A stretch of DNA of 13,412 bases, from assembly GCA_049625305.1 (NCBI GenBank), contig JBMZVD010000061.1, positions 1 through 13,412 on the forward strand. The letters are read 5' to 3'. This DNA is from Flavicella sp049625305. GTDB lineage: Bacteria; Bacteroidota; Bacteroidia; Flavobacteriales; Flavobacteriaceae. Positions 6,283 through 13,103 of the stretch are shown piece after piece. The notes beneath the pieces were generated by a model. It searched no databases. It saw nothing but the letters and a program-made list of their open reading frames with translations, and had not been told where the DNA came from. The translations under genes were made by a program, and so were the position numbers. Every line of letters begins with the position of its first letter. Within the stretch, counting starts at the first letter, position 1.

Positions 6283-7317
6283 ATGAATTTTACAGCAATA
6301 CAAATAGCAGAAATTTTAGAAGGTGAGATATTAGGCGATCCTTCCATTGAAGTTTCAAAGCTTTCCAAAATAGAGGAGGGAACAAATGGTTCTTTGACTT
6401 TTTTATCCAATGAAAAGTACACTCCCTACATATATACAACCCAAGCTTCTATTGTTATTGTAAATAAGACTTTTATTCCTACTTCAGAAATCAAAGCAAC
6501 TCTTATAAAAGTAACCGATGCCTACAGCTCTTTTTCTAAGCTTTTATCCTTTTATAATGAAGTTAAGAACAACAAAGTTGGTAAAGAGTCTCCAAATTTT
6601 ATACATGCTTCTGCAAGTATAGGTGCATCCCATTATTTGGGCGCTTTTTCTTACATTGGAGAAAATGTAGTAATTGCTGATAATGTAAAAATTCACCCAC
6701 ATTGTTACATTGGTGATAATGTGACAATAGGGGAAGGAACTGTATTATTCTCAGGTGTAAAAATATACTCAGATTGTCAGGTGGGAGCTCACTGTAAAAT
6801 ACACGCAGGTGCTATCATCGGCGCAGATGGGTTTGGTTTTGCACCCGATGAAAATGGGGTGTATGCAGCAATACCTCAAATAGGAAATGTAGTCATCGAA
6901 GACAATGTTGATATAGGAGCTAATACCACTATTGATAGAGCCACAATGGGGTCAACCTTCATTAGAAAAGGAGTAAAATTAGATAATTTGATCCAAGTAG
7001 CTCACAATGTAGAGATAGCTGAAAATACTGTAATAGCAGCTCAAACGGGTATTGCAGGTTCTACAAAAATTGGTAAAAATGTGATGATAGGAGGTCAAAC
7101 AGCTATAGCTGGACATCTTAAGGTGGCAGACAATGCAATTGTCTTGGCAAAATCAGGAGTTACAAAAAGTATAAAAGAAAAAGATATGGTTGTAGGTTTT
7201 CCTGCAATGAATGCTAGAAAATGGAACAAAGCTTCTGTGCTTTTTAAAAATTTTCCAACATTTACAAATAAGTTAAGTCAATTAGAAAAGGACATAAAAG
7301 CATTAAAAAATAAATAG
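6283..7317 (+). CDS. lpxD: UDP-3-O-acylglucosamine N-acyltransferase LpxD
   Basis: LpxD carries out the third step of lipid A synthesis, adding a 3-hydroxyacyl chain from acyl-ACP to the 2-amino group of UDP-3-O-acylglucosamine. The 344-residue length is typical. Residues 1-100 form the uridine-binding N-terminal domain, with SKLSKIEEGTNGSLTFLSN at 25-43. Residues about 105-300 are imperfect hexapeptide repeats that build a left-handed beta helix (IGENVV, IGDNVT, IGKNVM and others). GADGFGFAP (180-188) and the catalytic His in QVAHNVEIA (H241) are present. A helical C terminus follows (about 310-344). The start agrees with the family N terminus. The stop TAG is one base before the lpxC/fabZ ATG, indicating translational coupling. 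LpxA and LpxC lie just downstream. Confidence 0.97.
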   Translation: MNFTAIQIAEILEGEILGDPSIEVSKLSKIEEGTNGSLTFLSNEKYTPYIYTTQASIVIVNKTFIPTSEIKATLIKVTDAYSSFSKLLSFYNEVKNNKVGKESPNFIHASASIGASHYLGAFSYIGENVVIADNVKIHPHCYIGDNVTIGEGTVLFSGVKIYSDCQVGAHCKIHAGAIIGADGFGFAPDENGVYAAIPQIGNVVIEDNVDIGANTTIDRATMGSTFIRKGVKLDNLIQVAHNVEIAENTVIAAQTGIAGSTKIGKNVMIGGQTAIAGHLKVADNAIVLAKSGVTKSIKEKDMVVGFPAMNARKWNKASVLFKNFPTFTNKLSQLEKDIKALKNK

Positions 7318-7318
7318 A

Positions 7319-8710
7319 ATGCCACTGAATCAGAAGACAATACAAAACGAAATTACCTTAAAGGGTATAGGACTCCATACTGGCAAAGAGGTTATCATGA
7401 CTTTCAAGCCTGCTGTTGAAGACACAGGTTACTCTTTTGTGAGAACTGATTTGGAGGGAAATCCCTCAATTCAGCCTTTAGCAGATTACGTTGTTGATAC
7501 ACAACGTGGAACGAATCTTGAAAAAAATGGAGTTAGTATCAATACATCAGAACATGTATTAGCTGCTGCTGTTGGGTTAGGAATCACAAATTTAATTATT
7601 GAAATCAACGCTTCTGAACCACCAATTATGGATGGCTCCTCTAAATATTTTATTGAGGCTTTAGAAAAAGCAAAAATCATAGAGCAAGCGTCTTATGTTG
7701 ATGAATATGTAGTTAAAGAAGTGATAAGTCTTAAAGATGAAGCTACTGGAAGTGAAATAATGGTGGTTCCTTCAGACGAATATCAGGTTACAACAATGGT
7801 AGATTTTGGGACTCAGGTTTTGGGAACTCAAAACGCATCTTTGTTATCAATGTCAAACTTTAAAGAAGAAATTTCACAAGCGAGAACATTTAGTTTTTTA
7901 CATGAATTAGAGATGCTTTTAGATCATAATCTTATCAAAGGAGGTGATTTGAATAATGCTATCGTATATGTAGACAAACCATTGTCAGATTCTACGATGA
8001 CAAAGTTGAAAAAAGCATTTGACAAAGATAAAATATCTGTAACTCCAAATGGAGTTTTAGACAACCTTACGTTACATTGGGACAATGAAGCAGCTCGTCA
8101 TAAATTATTGGACGTAATTGGTGATCTTGCTTTGATTGGTACGAGTATTCGAGGAAAAGTTATTGCGACGAAACCTGGTCACGGAATCAATACACAGTTC
8201 GCAAAGAAACTTGCCAATATTATCAAAAAAGAAAAGCGAAACAATATTCCTGAATTTGATTTGAGTCAACCTCCTTTGATGGACATACATAAAATCATGG
8301 AGATACTACCTCACCGTCCACCATTTCTATTGATTGATCGTATTTTAGAGTTATCAGATACACATGTAGTTGGGATGAAAAATGTTTCAATGAACGAGCC
8401 ATTTTTTGTAGGGCATTTTCCCGAAGCTCCTGTAATGCCAGGTGTTTTACAAATTGAAGCAATGGCACAGTGTGGAGGAGTTCTCGTATTAAACACTGTA
8501 CCTGACCCGGAAAACTATTTGACGTTTTTTATGAAAATGGACAATGTTAAATTCAAACAAAAAGTATTGCCAGGAGATACACTTATTTTCAAAGCAGAAT
8601 TAATAACGCCTATTAGAAGAGGTATTTGTCATATGCAGGCTTACGGATATGCTAACAATAAGTTGGTTGTAGAAGCAGCATTAATGGCACAAATAGCAAA
8701 AAAGAAATAA
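7319..8710 (+). CDS. lpxC/fabZ: Bifunctional LpxC deacetylase / FabZ dehydratase fusion
   Basis: This 463-residue protein joins two enzymes. Residues 1 to about 305 are LpxC, the zinc deacetylase that acts on UDP-3-O-acyl-N-acetylglucosamine and commits the cell to lipid A. Its zinc ligands appear as H79 (SEHVLAAA), H261 and D265 (RHKLLDVIGDLAL), with E78 as general base and H288 in KPGHGINT as the catalytic His. After a short basic linker (about 303-312), residues about 318-463 are FabZ, the 3-hydroxyacyl-ACP dehydratase. FabZ shows ILPHRPPFLLID (329-340), the catalytic H366 in GHFPEAPVMPG, and E380 in QIEAMAQ. The fusion is known in Bacteroidota. It joins two enzymes that compete for hydroxyacyl flux between lipid A and fatty acids. 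One-base gaps to lpxD and lpxA suggest coupled translation. Confidence 0.97.
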   Translation: MPLNQKTIQNEITLKGIGLHTGKEVIMTFKPAVEDTGYSFVRTDLEGNPSIQPLADYVVDTQRGTNLEKNGVSINTSEHVLAAAVGLGITNLIIEINASEPPIMDGSSKYFIEALEKAKIIEQASYVDEYVVKEVISLKDEATGSEIMVVPSDEYQVTTMVDFGTQVLGTQNASLLSMSNFKEEISQARTFSFLHELEMLLDHNLIKGGDLNNAIVYVDKPLSDSTMTKLKKAFDKDKISVTPNGVLDNLTLHWDNEAARHKLLDVIGDLALIGTSIRGKVIATKPGHGINTQFAKKLANIIKKEKRNNIPEFDLSQPPLMDIHKIMEILPHRPPFLLIDRILELSDTHVVGMKNVSMNEPFFVGHFPEAPVMPGVLQIEAMAQCGGVLVLNTVPDPENYLTFFMKMDNVKFKQKVLPGDTLIFKAELITPIRRGICHMQAYGYANNKLVVEAALMAQIAKKK

Positions 8711-8711
8711 T

Positions 8712-9494
8712 ATGAATCAACCTTTAGCTTACGTACATCCAGAAGCAAAAATAGCTAGAAATGTTGTTATAGAACCATTTACAACCATTCATAAAAACGT
8801 AACGATTGGTTCCGGTACTTGGATAGGTTCAAATGTTACTATCATGGAAGGTGCAATAATCGGAGACAATTGCAGAATATTTCCAGGAGCAGTAATATCT
8901 GCGATTCCTCAAGATTTAAAATTTGAAGGCGAAGACTCGGTAACTATAATTGGAAATAACACAACAATACGTGAATGTGTAACTATCAACAGGGGTACCA
9001 ATGCATCGGGAAAAACAGAGATAGGGGATAACTGCTTGATAATGGCTACGGCCCACATTGCTCATGACTGTGTGGTAGGAGACAATGCAATTATAGTAAA
9101 TGGAGTTCTCTTAGGAGGACATGTAACTGTTGGAAAATTCGCTGTTTTAGGTGGTTTGTCTGCAATACACCAATTCATTAATATTGGAGCTCATGCTATG
9201 ATTTCTGGTGGTTCATTGGTGCGTAAAGATGTACCTCCATACACAAAAGCTGCGAAAGAGCCTCTTTCCTATGTTGGAATTAACTCTATAGGTTTGAGAA
9301 GGAGAGGGTTTAACTCAGAAAAAATTACAGAAATCCAAGATATCTACAGAATTTTGTATCAAAAAACATACAACAATACTCAAGCTTTAGAAATAATTGA
9401 AGCTGAGATGGAAGCAACTCCTGAGCGCGATGAAATCATCACTTTCATTCGTAATTCAAAACGTGGTATTATGAAAGGATATTTTTCAAACTAA
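8712..9494 (+). CDS. lpxA: UDP-N-acetylglucosamine O-acyltransferase LpxA
   Basis: LpxA performs the first step of lipid A synthesis, transferring a 3-hydroxyacyl chain from ACP to the 3-OH of UDP-GlcNAc in the cytoplasm. The 260-residue length is normal. Residues 1 to about 185 are hexapeptide repeats of a left-handed beta helix. The catalytic histidine lies in MATAHIAHDC (H118, with H115 nearby), matching His125 and His122 of the E. coli enzyme. AIPQDLKFEG (64-73) and GGLSAIHQF (147-155) are family signatures. The C-terminal helical region contains GLRRRGF. The gene starts one base after the lpxC/fabZ stop and ends 53 bases before efp. The acyl chain length preferred cannot be judged safely from sequence alone. 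Confidence 0.97.
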   Translation: MNQPLAYVHPEAKIARNVVIEPFTTIHKNVTIGSGTWIGSNVTIMEGAIIGDNCRIFPGAVISAIPQDLKFEGEDSVTIIGNNTTIRECVTINRGTNASGKTEIGDNCLIMATAHIAHDCVVGDNAIIVNGVLLGGHVTVGKFAVLGGLSAIHQFINIGAHAMISGGSLVRKDVPPYTKAAKEPLSYVGINSIGLRRRGFNSEKITEIQDIYRILYQKTYNNTQALEIIEAEMEATPERDEIITFIRNSKRGIMKGYFSN

Positions 9495-9547
9495 TAAGTT
9501 AAGTAAAAAATTGGGTACTCTAAAGTCCCTCCCCAAAACAAGATAAA

Positions 9548-10114
9548 ATGGCATCTACATCAGACATTAGAAACGGATTATGTATCAATTACAACAGTGA
9601 TACCTACAAAATTGTTGAATTCCAACACGTAAAACCAGGTAAAGGTCCTGCATTTGTTAGAACTAAATTAAAAAGTTTGACCACAGGAAAGGTTATTGAT
9701 AATACTTTTTCTGCGGGTCATAAGATTGATGAAGTTCGTGTAGAGACAAGAAAATATCAGTACCTTTATGCTGATGGTACCATGTACAATTTTATGAATA
9801 CTATCGACTACAACCAAATTACACTTGAGAAAGCTATTTTGGATGCACCAGAATTAATGAAAGAAGGTGAAGTTGTTACTGTAATTGTAAGAACTGAAGA
9901 TGAGATGCCTTTGGCTGTAGATATGCCTGCTTCTGTTATTTTAGAAGTTACTTATACAGAACCTGGAGTAAAGGGAAATACGGCAACCAATGCAACCAAA
10001 CCAGCAACCGTAGAGACTGGAGCTATTATCAATGTGCCACTCTTTATCAATGAGGGTGATAAAATCAAAGTTGAAACTACAAAAGGTACTTACCAAGAAC
10101 GTATCAAGGAATAG
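9548..10114 (+). CDS. efp: Translation elongation factor P with PGKGP loop
   Basis: EF-P binds ribosomes stalled on consecutive prolines and promotes peptide bond formation. The 188-residue protein has the normal three-domain layout: a KOW-like domain I (1 to about 63), then OB folds II (about 64-128) and III (about 129-188). The C-terminal signature is visible around GDKIKVETTKGTY. The tip of domain I, which reaches the peptidyl transferase centre, reads KPGKGPAF, with K32 matching E. coli Lys34. Loop P30-G-K-G-P34 is the palindromic PGKGP form, described in a subfamily in which the lysine can work unmodified. No epmA, epmB or ymfI-type modification gene is seen here. The start is confirmed by the typical short N terminus. 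It is the last gene before a strong terminator. Confidence 0.97.
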   Translation: MASTSDIRNGLCINYNSDTYKIVEFQHVKPGKGPAFVRTKLKSLTTGKVIDNTFSAGHKIDEVRVETRKYQYLYADGTMYNFMNTIDYNQITLEKAILDAPELMKEGEVVTVIVRTEDEMPLAVDMPASVILEVTYTEPGVKGNTATNATKPATVETGAIINVPLFINEGDKIKVETTKGTYQERIKE

Positions 10115-10135
10115 TTTTTACGATCCCACTAATTT

Positions 10136-10180
10136 GAGAAACTTTTAAAACCTTAGGTTTTAAAAGTTTCTCATTTTTTT
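10136..10180 (+). terminator. Strong intrinsic terminator after efp
   Basis: A perfect 17-bp stem (arms 10136-10152 and 10156-10172, GAGAAACTTTTAAAACC and its reverse complement) with a TTA loop is followed by A and seven T (10174-10180). It begins 21 bases after the efp stop and ends the HD-lpx-efp transcription unit. bshA therefore needs its own promoter. Confidence 0.9.
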
Positions 10181-10183
10181 ATA

Positions 10184-10212
10184 TTGTATATTCAAATGTT
10201 TTTATTTTTCAT
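10184..10212 (+). promoter_or_regulatory. Possible bshA promoter, TTG-N18-TATTTTTC
   Basis: TTG at 10184-10186 and TATTTTTC at 10205-10212 are spaced by 18 bases, and the -7 box is one base off TAnnTTTG. It begins just after the efp terminator and would give a leader of about 35 bases before the bshA ATG at 10253. The AT-rich background makes chance matches likely. Confidence 0.35.
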
Positions 10213-10252
10213 TTTAAGATAGTTAATTTCATAGATTAAAAATAATTCTAGT

Positions 10253-11389
10253 ATGAAGATAGGTATTGTTTGTTATCCAACTTTTGGAGGTAGTGGAGTA
10301 GTAGCCACCGAATTAGGAAAAGCATTGGCTTTAAAAGGACATGAAATTCATTTTATTACCTACAATCAACCAGTTCGACTCGATTATTTATCTAGTGGAT
10401 TGCATTTTCATCAGGTTCAAATTCAAGAATATCCACTATTTGAATACCAACCTTATGAATTGGCACTGTCTTCAAAAATGGTGGCAATTGTATTGAAACA
10501 CAATTTAGACATTCTCCATGTTCACTATGCCATTCCGCATGCGTATGCCGCTTTTATGGCAAAGCAAATACTGAAAGGTCAAGGCGTAGATGTAAAAGTT
10601 GTAACGACTTTACACGGAACTGATATAACACTTGTTGGGAGCCACCCTAGCTATAAAACTGCTGTAGAGTTCAGTATTAATAATTCTGATGTAGTTACTA
10701 CTGTTTCTAATAGTTTACGTAAACAAACTCTTGAATTGTTTGCTATAAACAAAGAAATTAAGGTCATCTATAATTTTATTGAAATAGATAAATACCCTAT
10801 AATTGGTTCTGAAGATTGTCAAAGAAGCTCAATTGCTCAGAAGGAGGAACGTATATTGACACATATCAGTAATTTTAGACCTGTAAAACGAATTTCAGAT
10901 GTCATAGAGATATTTTATAAGGTCCAACAAAAAATACCTTCAAAGTTATTATTGGTCGGGGAGGGGCCAGATTTAACAGCCGCTCGTAGACAAGTAAAAA
11001 AATATAAAATAGAAGAAAAAGTACTGTTTTTAGGAAACAGTGTTGAGATTGAAAAAATACTATGTTACACAGATGTATTTCTTTTACCTTCTCAAACAGA
11101 GAGCTTTGGATTGGCAGCATTGGAAGCAATGGCTGCAAGATCCGCAGTTATTTCAAGTCAAGCAGGAGGTTTGTCTGAAGTTAACGACCACGGTAAAACT
11201 GGTTTTTTAAGTCCAGTAGGAGATACGGATGATATGGCCAAACACGCCATATATATGTTAGAGGATTTCGACCGCTTACAAACATTTAAAAATACCGCTT
11301 ATGAACATTCTAAAAAGTTTTCTTTAGAAGAGATACTTCCGGAGTATGAAAATATATATGATGGTTTGATCAAAAAAAACAAGTCATAA
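10253..11389 (+). CDS. bshA: N-acetyl-alpha-D-glucosaminyl L-malate synthase BshA
   Basis: BshA is a retaining GT4 glycosyltransferase that joins UDP-GlcNAc and L-malate in the first step of bacillithiol synthesis. The 378-residue protein has the GT-B fold. The N-terminal half opens with MKIGIVCYPTFGGSGVVATE (residues 1-20), a near-diagnostic BshA start with the glycine-rich loop for the donor phosphate. It also contains HVHYAIPHA (89-97) and TLHGTD (119-124). The C-terminal half has SNFRPVKR (206-213), VGEGPD (235-240) and the E-X7-E motif ESFGLAALE (E283 and E291). Partner genes bshB and bshC are not here and would have to lie elsewhere. The gene stands alone between the efp terminator and a convergent lytic transglycosylase gene whose stop is only five bases away. 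Confidence 0.93.
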   Translation: MKIGIVCYPTFGGSGVVATELGKALALKGHEIHFITYNQPVRLDYLSSGLHFHQVQIQEYPLFEYQPYELALSSKMVAIVLKHNLDILHVHYAIPHAYAAFMAKQILKGQGVDVKVVTTLHGTDITLVGSHPSYKTAVEFSINNSDVVTTVSNSLRKQTLELFAINKEIKVIYNFIEIDKYPIIGSEDCQRSSIAQKEERILTHISNFRPVKRISDVIEIFYKVQQKIPSKLLLVGEGPDLTAARRQVKKYKIEEKVLFLGNSVEIEKILCYTDVFLLPSQTESFGLAALEAMAARSAVISSQAGGLSEVNDHGKTGFLSPVGDTDDMAKHAIYMLEDFDRLQTFKNTAYEHSKKFSLEEILPEYENIYDGLIKKNKS

Positions 11390-11396
11390 AAGACTT
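11372..11396 (-). terminator. Weak terminator of the leftward lytic transglycosylase gene
   Basis: On the minus strand AAGTC (11396-11392), a six-base loop and GACTT (11385-11381) are followed by G and eight T (11379-11372). The five-pair stem is short but the T run is good. It starts inside the transglycosylase stop codon and overlaps the final codons of bshA. In the rightward direction only four T follow the stem. Confidence 0.4.
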
Positions 11397-12282
11397 ATTT
11401 TGGAATTTTTATCTGATATTCTTTTCTACTTTTATTGTTAAGTTTGTTTTCACGAAGCCACGGATTGTGAATTTTTAGTTCCTTGTAAGTGGTTTTAAAT
11501 TTTAAAGCAAAATCTGCAACGTTATCGATGACGGTGTCTACGGTGACAGTTTTTGTAGCAGGCAATTCGTATAAATCTTCCTTGTCAAAGTAAAAACCAT
11601 AGTTATTGGGTTTTGATATGATTTCTTTTATAGCGATTATTCTTGGTACATAACGCTGAGTTTCTTCAGCCAACAATAGATCGTAATAATCATCAACCTT
11701 TTGTTTGTCCATTTGACGTTGAATACCTCGATTTCCTGCATTATATGCTGCCGCTGCTAATGTCCAAGTACCAAAGAGTTCTTTGGACTTTAATAAGTAT
11801 GTACATGCCGCCTTAGTAGCTTTTTCAATATGGTAGCGTTCGTCTACATTTTCGTTGACTTCCAACCCTTTTTCTTTGGCTGTTTCTTTCATTAATTGCC
11901 AAAAACCTTTGGCACCAGCACTTGAGGTTACATTCATCAAACCACTTTCTATAACCGCTAAATACTTAAAATCATCAGGTATTCCTTGTTCTTTCAAGAT
12001 GGGTTCAATGATTGGAAAATATTTATGACTACGTTTTATTAAAAGTAAGGCGTTGGACTGCCAATAAGTATTGACTAACAACTCTCTGTCAATTCTTTCT
12101 TTGATGTCTTTTTTAAAAAGTGGGATACTTTCACCACAAAATTTAATGTTTGTTGGTATCTTTAGAGCTTTTATTTTATAATTATCAGCTATTTTGTCAT
12201 TTTTTCTGTCAGATGAACTGATACAAATCGCACCGAGTGATAGTATTCCGAGTAGTAAGAGTAGTTGATGTGTTTTTTGCAT
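11395..12282 (-). CDS. Exported lytic murein transglycosylase, SLT family
   Basis: This 295-residue protein starts with a lysine and a hydrophobic stretch (about residues 7-20), consistent with a signal peptide. C20 follows, but the preceding GAI is a poor lipobox. The SLT domain (about 85-215) carries the catalytic glutamate in LAVIESGLMNVTSSAGAKGF (residues 108-127, E112), followed by WQLM and the AAAYNAGNRGI motif (about 176-186), as in MltD/Slt70-like enzymes. These cleave peptidoglycan between MurNAc and GlcNAc and form 1,6-anhydroMurNAc ends in the periplasm. The C-terminal 50 residues (VIDNVADFALKFKTTYKELK region) look like a diverged LysM-type wall-binding module. It lies 50 bases after the alpha/beta hydrolase gene on the same strand and may be co-transcribed. 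It converges with bshA. Confidence 0.9.
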   Translation of the reverse strand: MQKTHQLLLLLGILSLGAICISSSDRKNDKIADNYKIKALKIPTNIKFCGESIPLFKKDIKERIDRELLVNTYWQSNALLLIKRSHKYFPIIEPILKEQGIPDDFKYLAVIESGLMNVTSSAGAKGFWQLMKETAKEKGLEVNENVDERYHIEKATKAACTYLLKSKELFGTWTLAAAAYNAGNRGIQRQMDKQKVDDYYDLLLAEETQRYVPRIIAIKEIISKPNNYGFYFDKEDLYELPATKTVTVDTVIDNVADFALKFKTTYKELKIHNPWLRENKLNNKSRKEYQIKIPK

Positions 12283-12307
12283 ACTAGTTTTTTTCTACAT
12301 TTAGTTA

Positions 12308-12328
12308 TATTAAAATACAATTTTAATA
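12308..12328. repeat. Perfect AT palindrome between the hydrolase and transglycosylase genes
   Basis: TATTAAAAT and ATTTTAATA form 9-base arms around ACA. The repeat lies 26 bases upstream of the lytic transglycosylase ATG. It overlaps a second small inverted repeat AATAA-GGG-TTATT (12325-12337) that contains the hydrolase stop codon. It could be an operator or an mRNA hairpin. It consists only of A and T in the arms, so chance is possible. Confidence 0.3.
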
Positions 12329-12332
12329 AGGG

Positions 12333-12992
12333 TTATTCTAAACAATTGAGAATTGTTTTTTGCAGGGTAGATGCTTTGGTTAAAATCATTGCATGAGTTC
12401 CTTTTGAAATTGAGATACATGTTCTTATGTATTTTATAGGAAAAACATTGTCGTATTCTCCATGTATGTGAACTAACTTTTCAATAGCAGTTTCTTGTTT
12501 CCAGTTAAGTAGTTTATCAACAGCCCAATTCAAAAAAATAGGATTTCTAACAGTTAGGTACTTTTCATATAACTTTTTTCTTTTGAGTCCTCCTTTACCG
12601 CTGACTAGAAAAAGTGCGTTGACAAATAGTTCAATTACTTGTGAATAAAATACTTTGTACAATTTTGTATCTCTGAAAAAACGTAACCTCCATGGGAGTT
12701 CTTTTGTGATTTTAATACTTGAAATAATCATCACTTTTTCATGTGAAATTATTTTACTCATTTCTTGCACTAGCACTCCACCAAAAGAAACTCCAATGAG
12801 GATAGGGTTTGGAGTTTTTATTTTTTTACACATTCTCTTTGCGTAATTTTCCAAAGTTTCCTCTTTAGACAGGGGTATCAGCCATTCCAAATAGTGTACT
12901 TCAAAACGATCAGTAGGAAAAATCATACGCTCAAAAACTTTTGAGTTTGCAGCCATTCCAGAAACAAAGTACAAGTGTTTTTTCATGTACAT
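12333..12992 (-). CDS. Small alpha/beta-hydrolase-fold protein, substrate unknown
   Basis: This 219-residue protein has the core features of an alpha/beta hydrolase without a signal peptide. LYFVSGMAANSKVF (7-20) gives the first strand and oxyanion loop. GVSFGG (67-72) is the nucleophile elbow with S69. HIHGEYDNVFP (175-185) places the acid at D181, and GTHAM (198-202) gives H200, so the triad looks complete. The region between about 100 and 165 is a basic, helical lid. The substrate cannot be inferred; esterase, thioesterase or lipase activity are all possible. The first two candidate starts are Met1 (12992) and Met3 (12986). A promoter-like TAAATTTA box overlaps Met1, which favours Met3. 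It lies between mtaB and a lytic transglycosylase gene on the same strand. Confidence 0.8.
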   Translation of the reverse strand: MYMKKHLYFVSGMAANSKVFERMIFPTDRFEVHYLEWLIPLSKEETLENYAKRMCKKIKTPNPILIGVSFGGVLVQEMSKIISHEKVMIISSIKITKELPWRLRFFRDTKLYKVFYSQVIELFVNALFLVSGKGGLKRKKLYEKYLTVRNPIFLNWAVDKLLNWKQETAIEKLVHIHGEYDNVFPIKYIRTCISISKGTHAMILTKASTLQKTILNCLE

Positions 12993-13021
12993 AAATTTAC
13001 AAAAAAATCAGGAGTCTCCAA
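12992..13021 (-). promoter_or_regulatory. Likely promoter of the alpha/beta hydrolase gene
   Basis: On the minus strand TTG (13021-13019) and TAAATTTA (12999-12992) are spaced by 19 bases. The -7 box is one base off TAnnTTTG and the spacing is ideal. The last base of the box is the A of the first ATG, and the second in-frame ATG lies five bases further on, so a leaderless start at Met3 is implied. Confidence 0.45.
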
Positions 13022-13103
13022 GCTCAAAAAGACTCATTTGAATACTTTAAATTTCATATCTGATAAATGTTTTTGTACAAATTTTCTTAGAGAAGATGTG
13101 GTA

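Noticed and set aside
7319..8710. LpxC-FabZ join as an assembly artefact or frameshift
   Set aside because: Both halves are complete with all catalytic residues and a natural linker, and the fusion is known in Bacteroidota.
12340..12361. Intrinsic terminator for a rightward transcript (8-bp stem with GAG loop then TTTT)
   Set aside because: There is no rightward gene upstream of it; it lies within the end of a leftward gene and lacks a T run in that direction.
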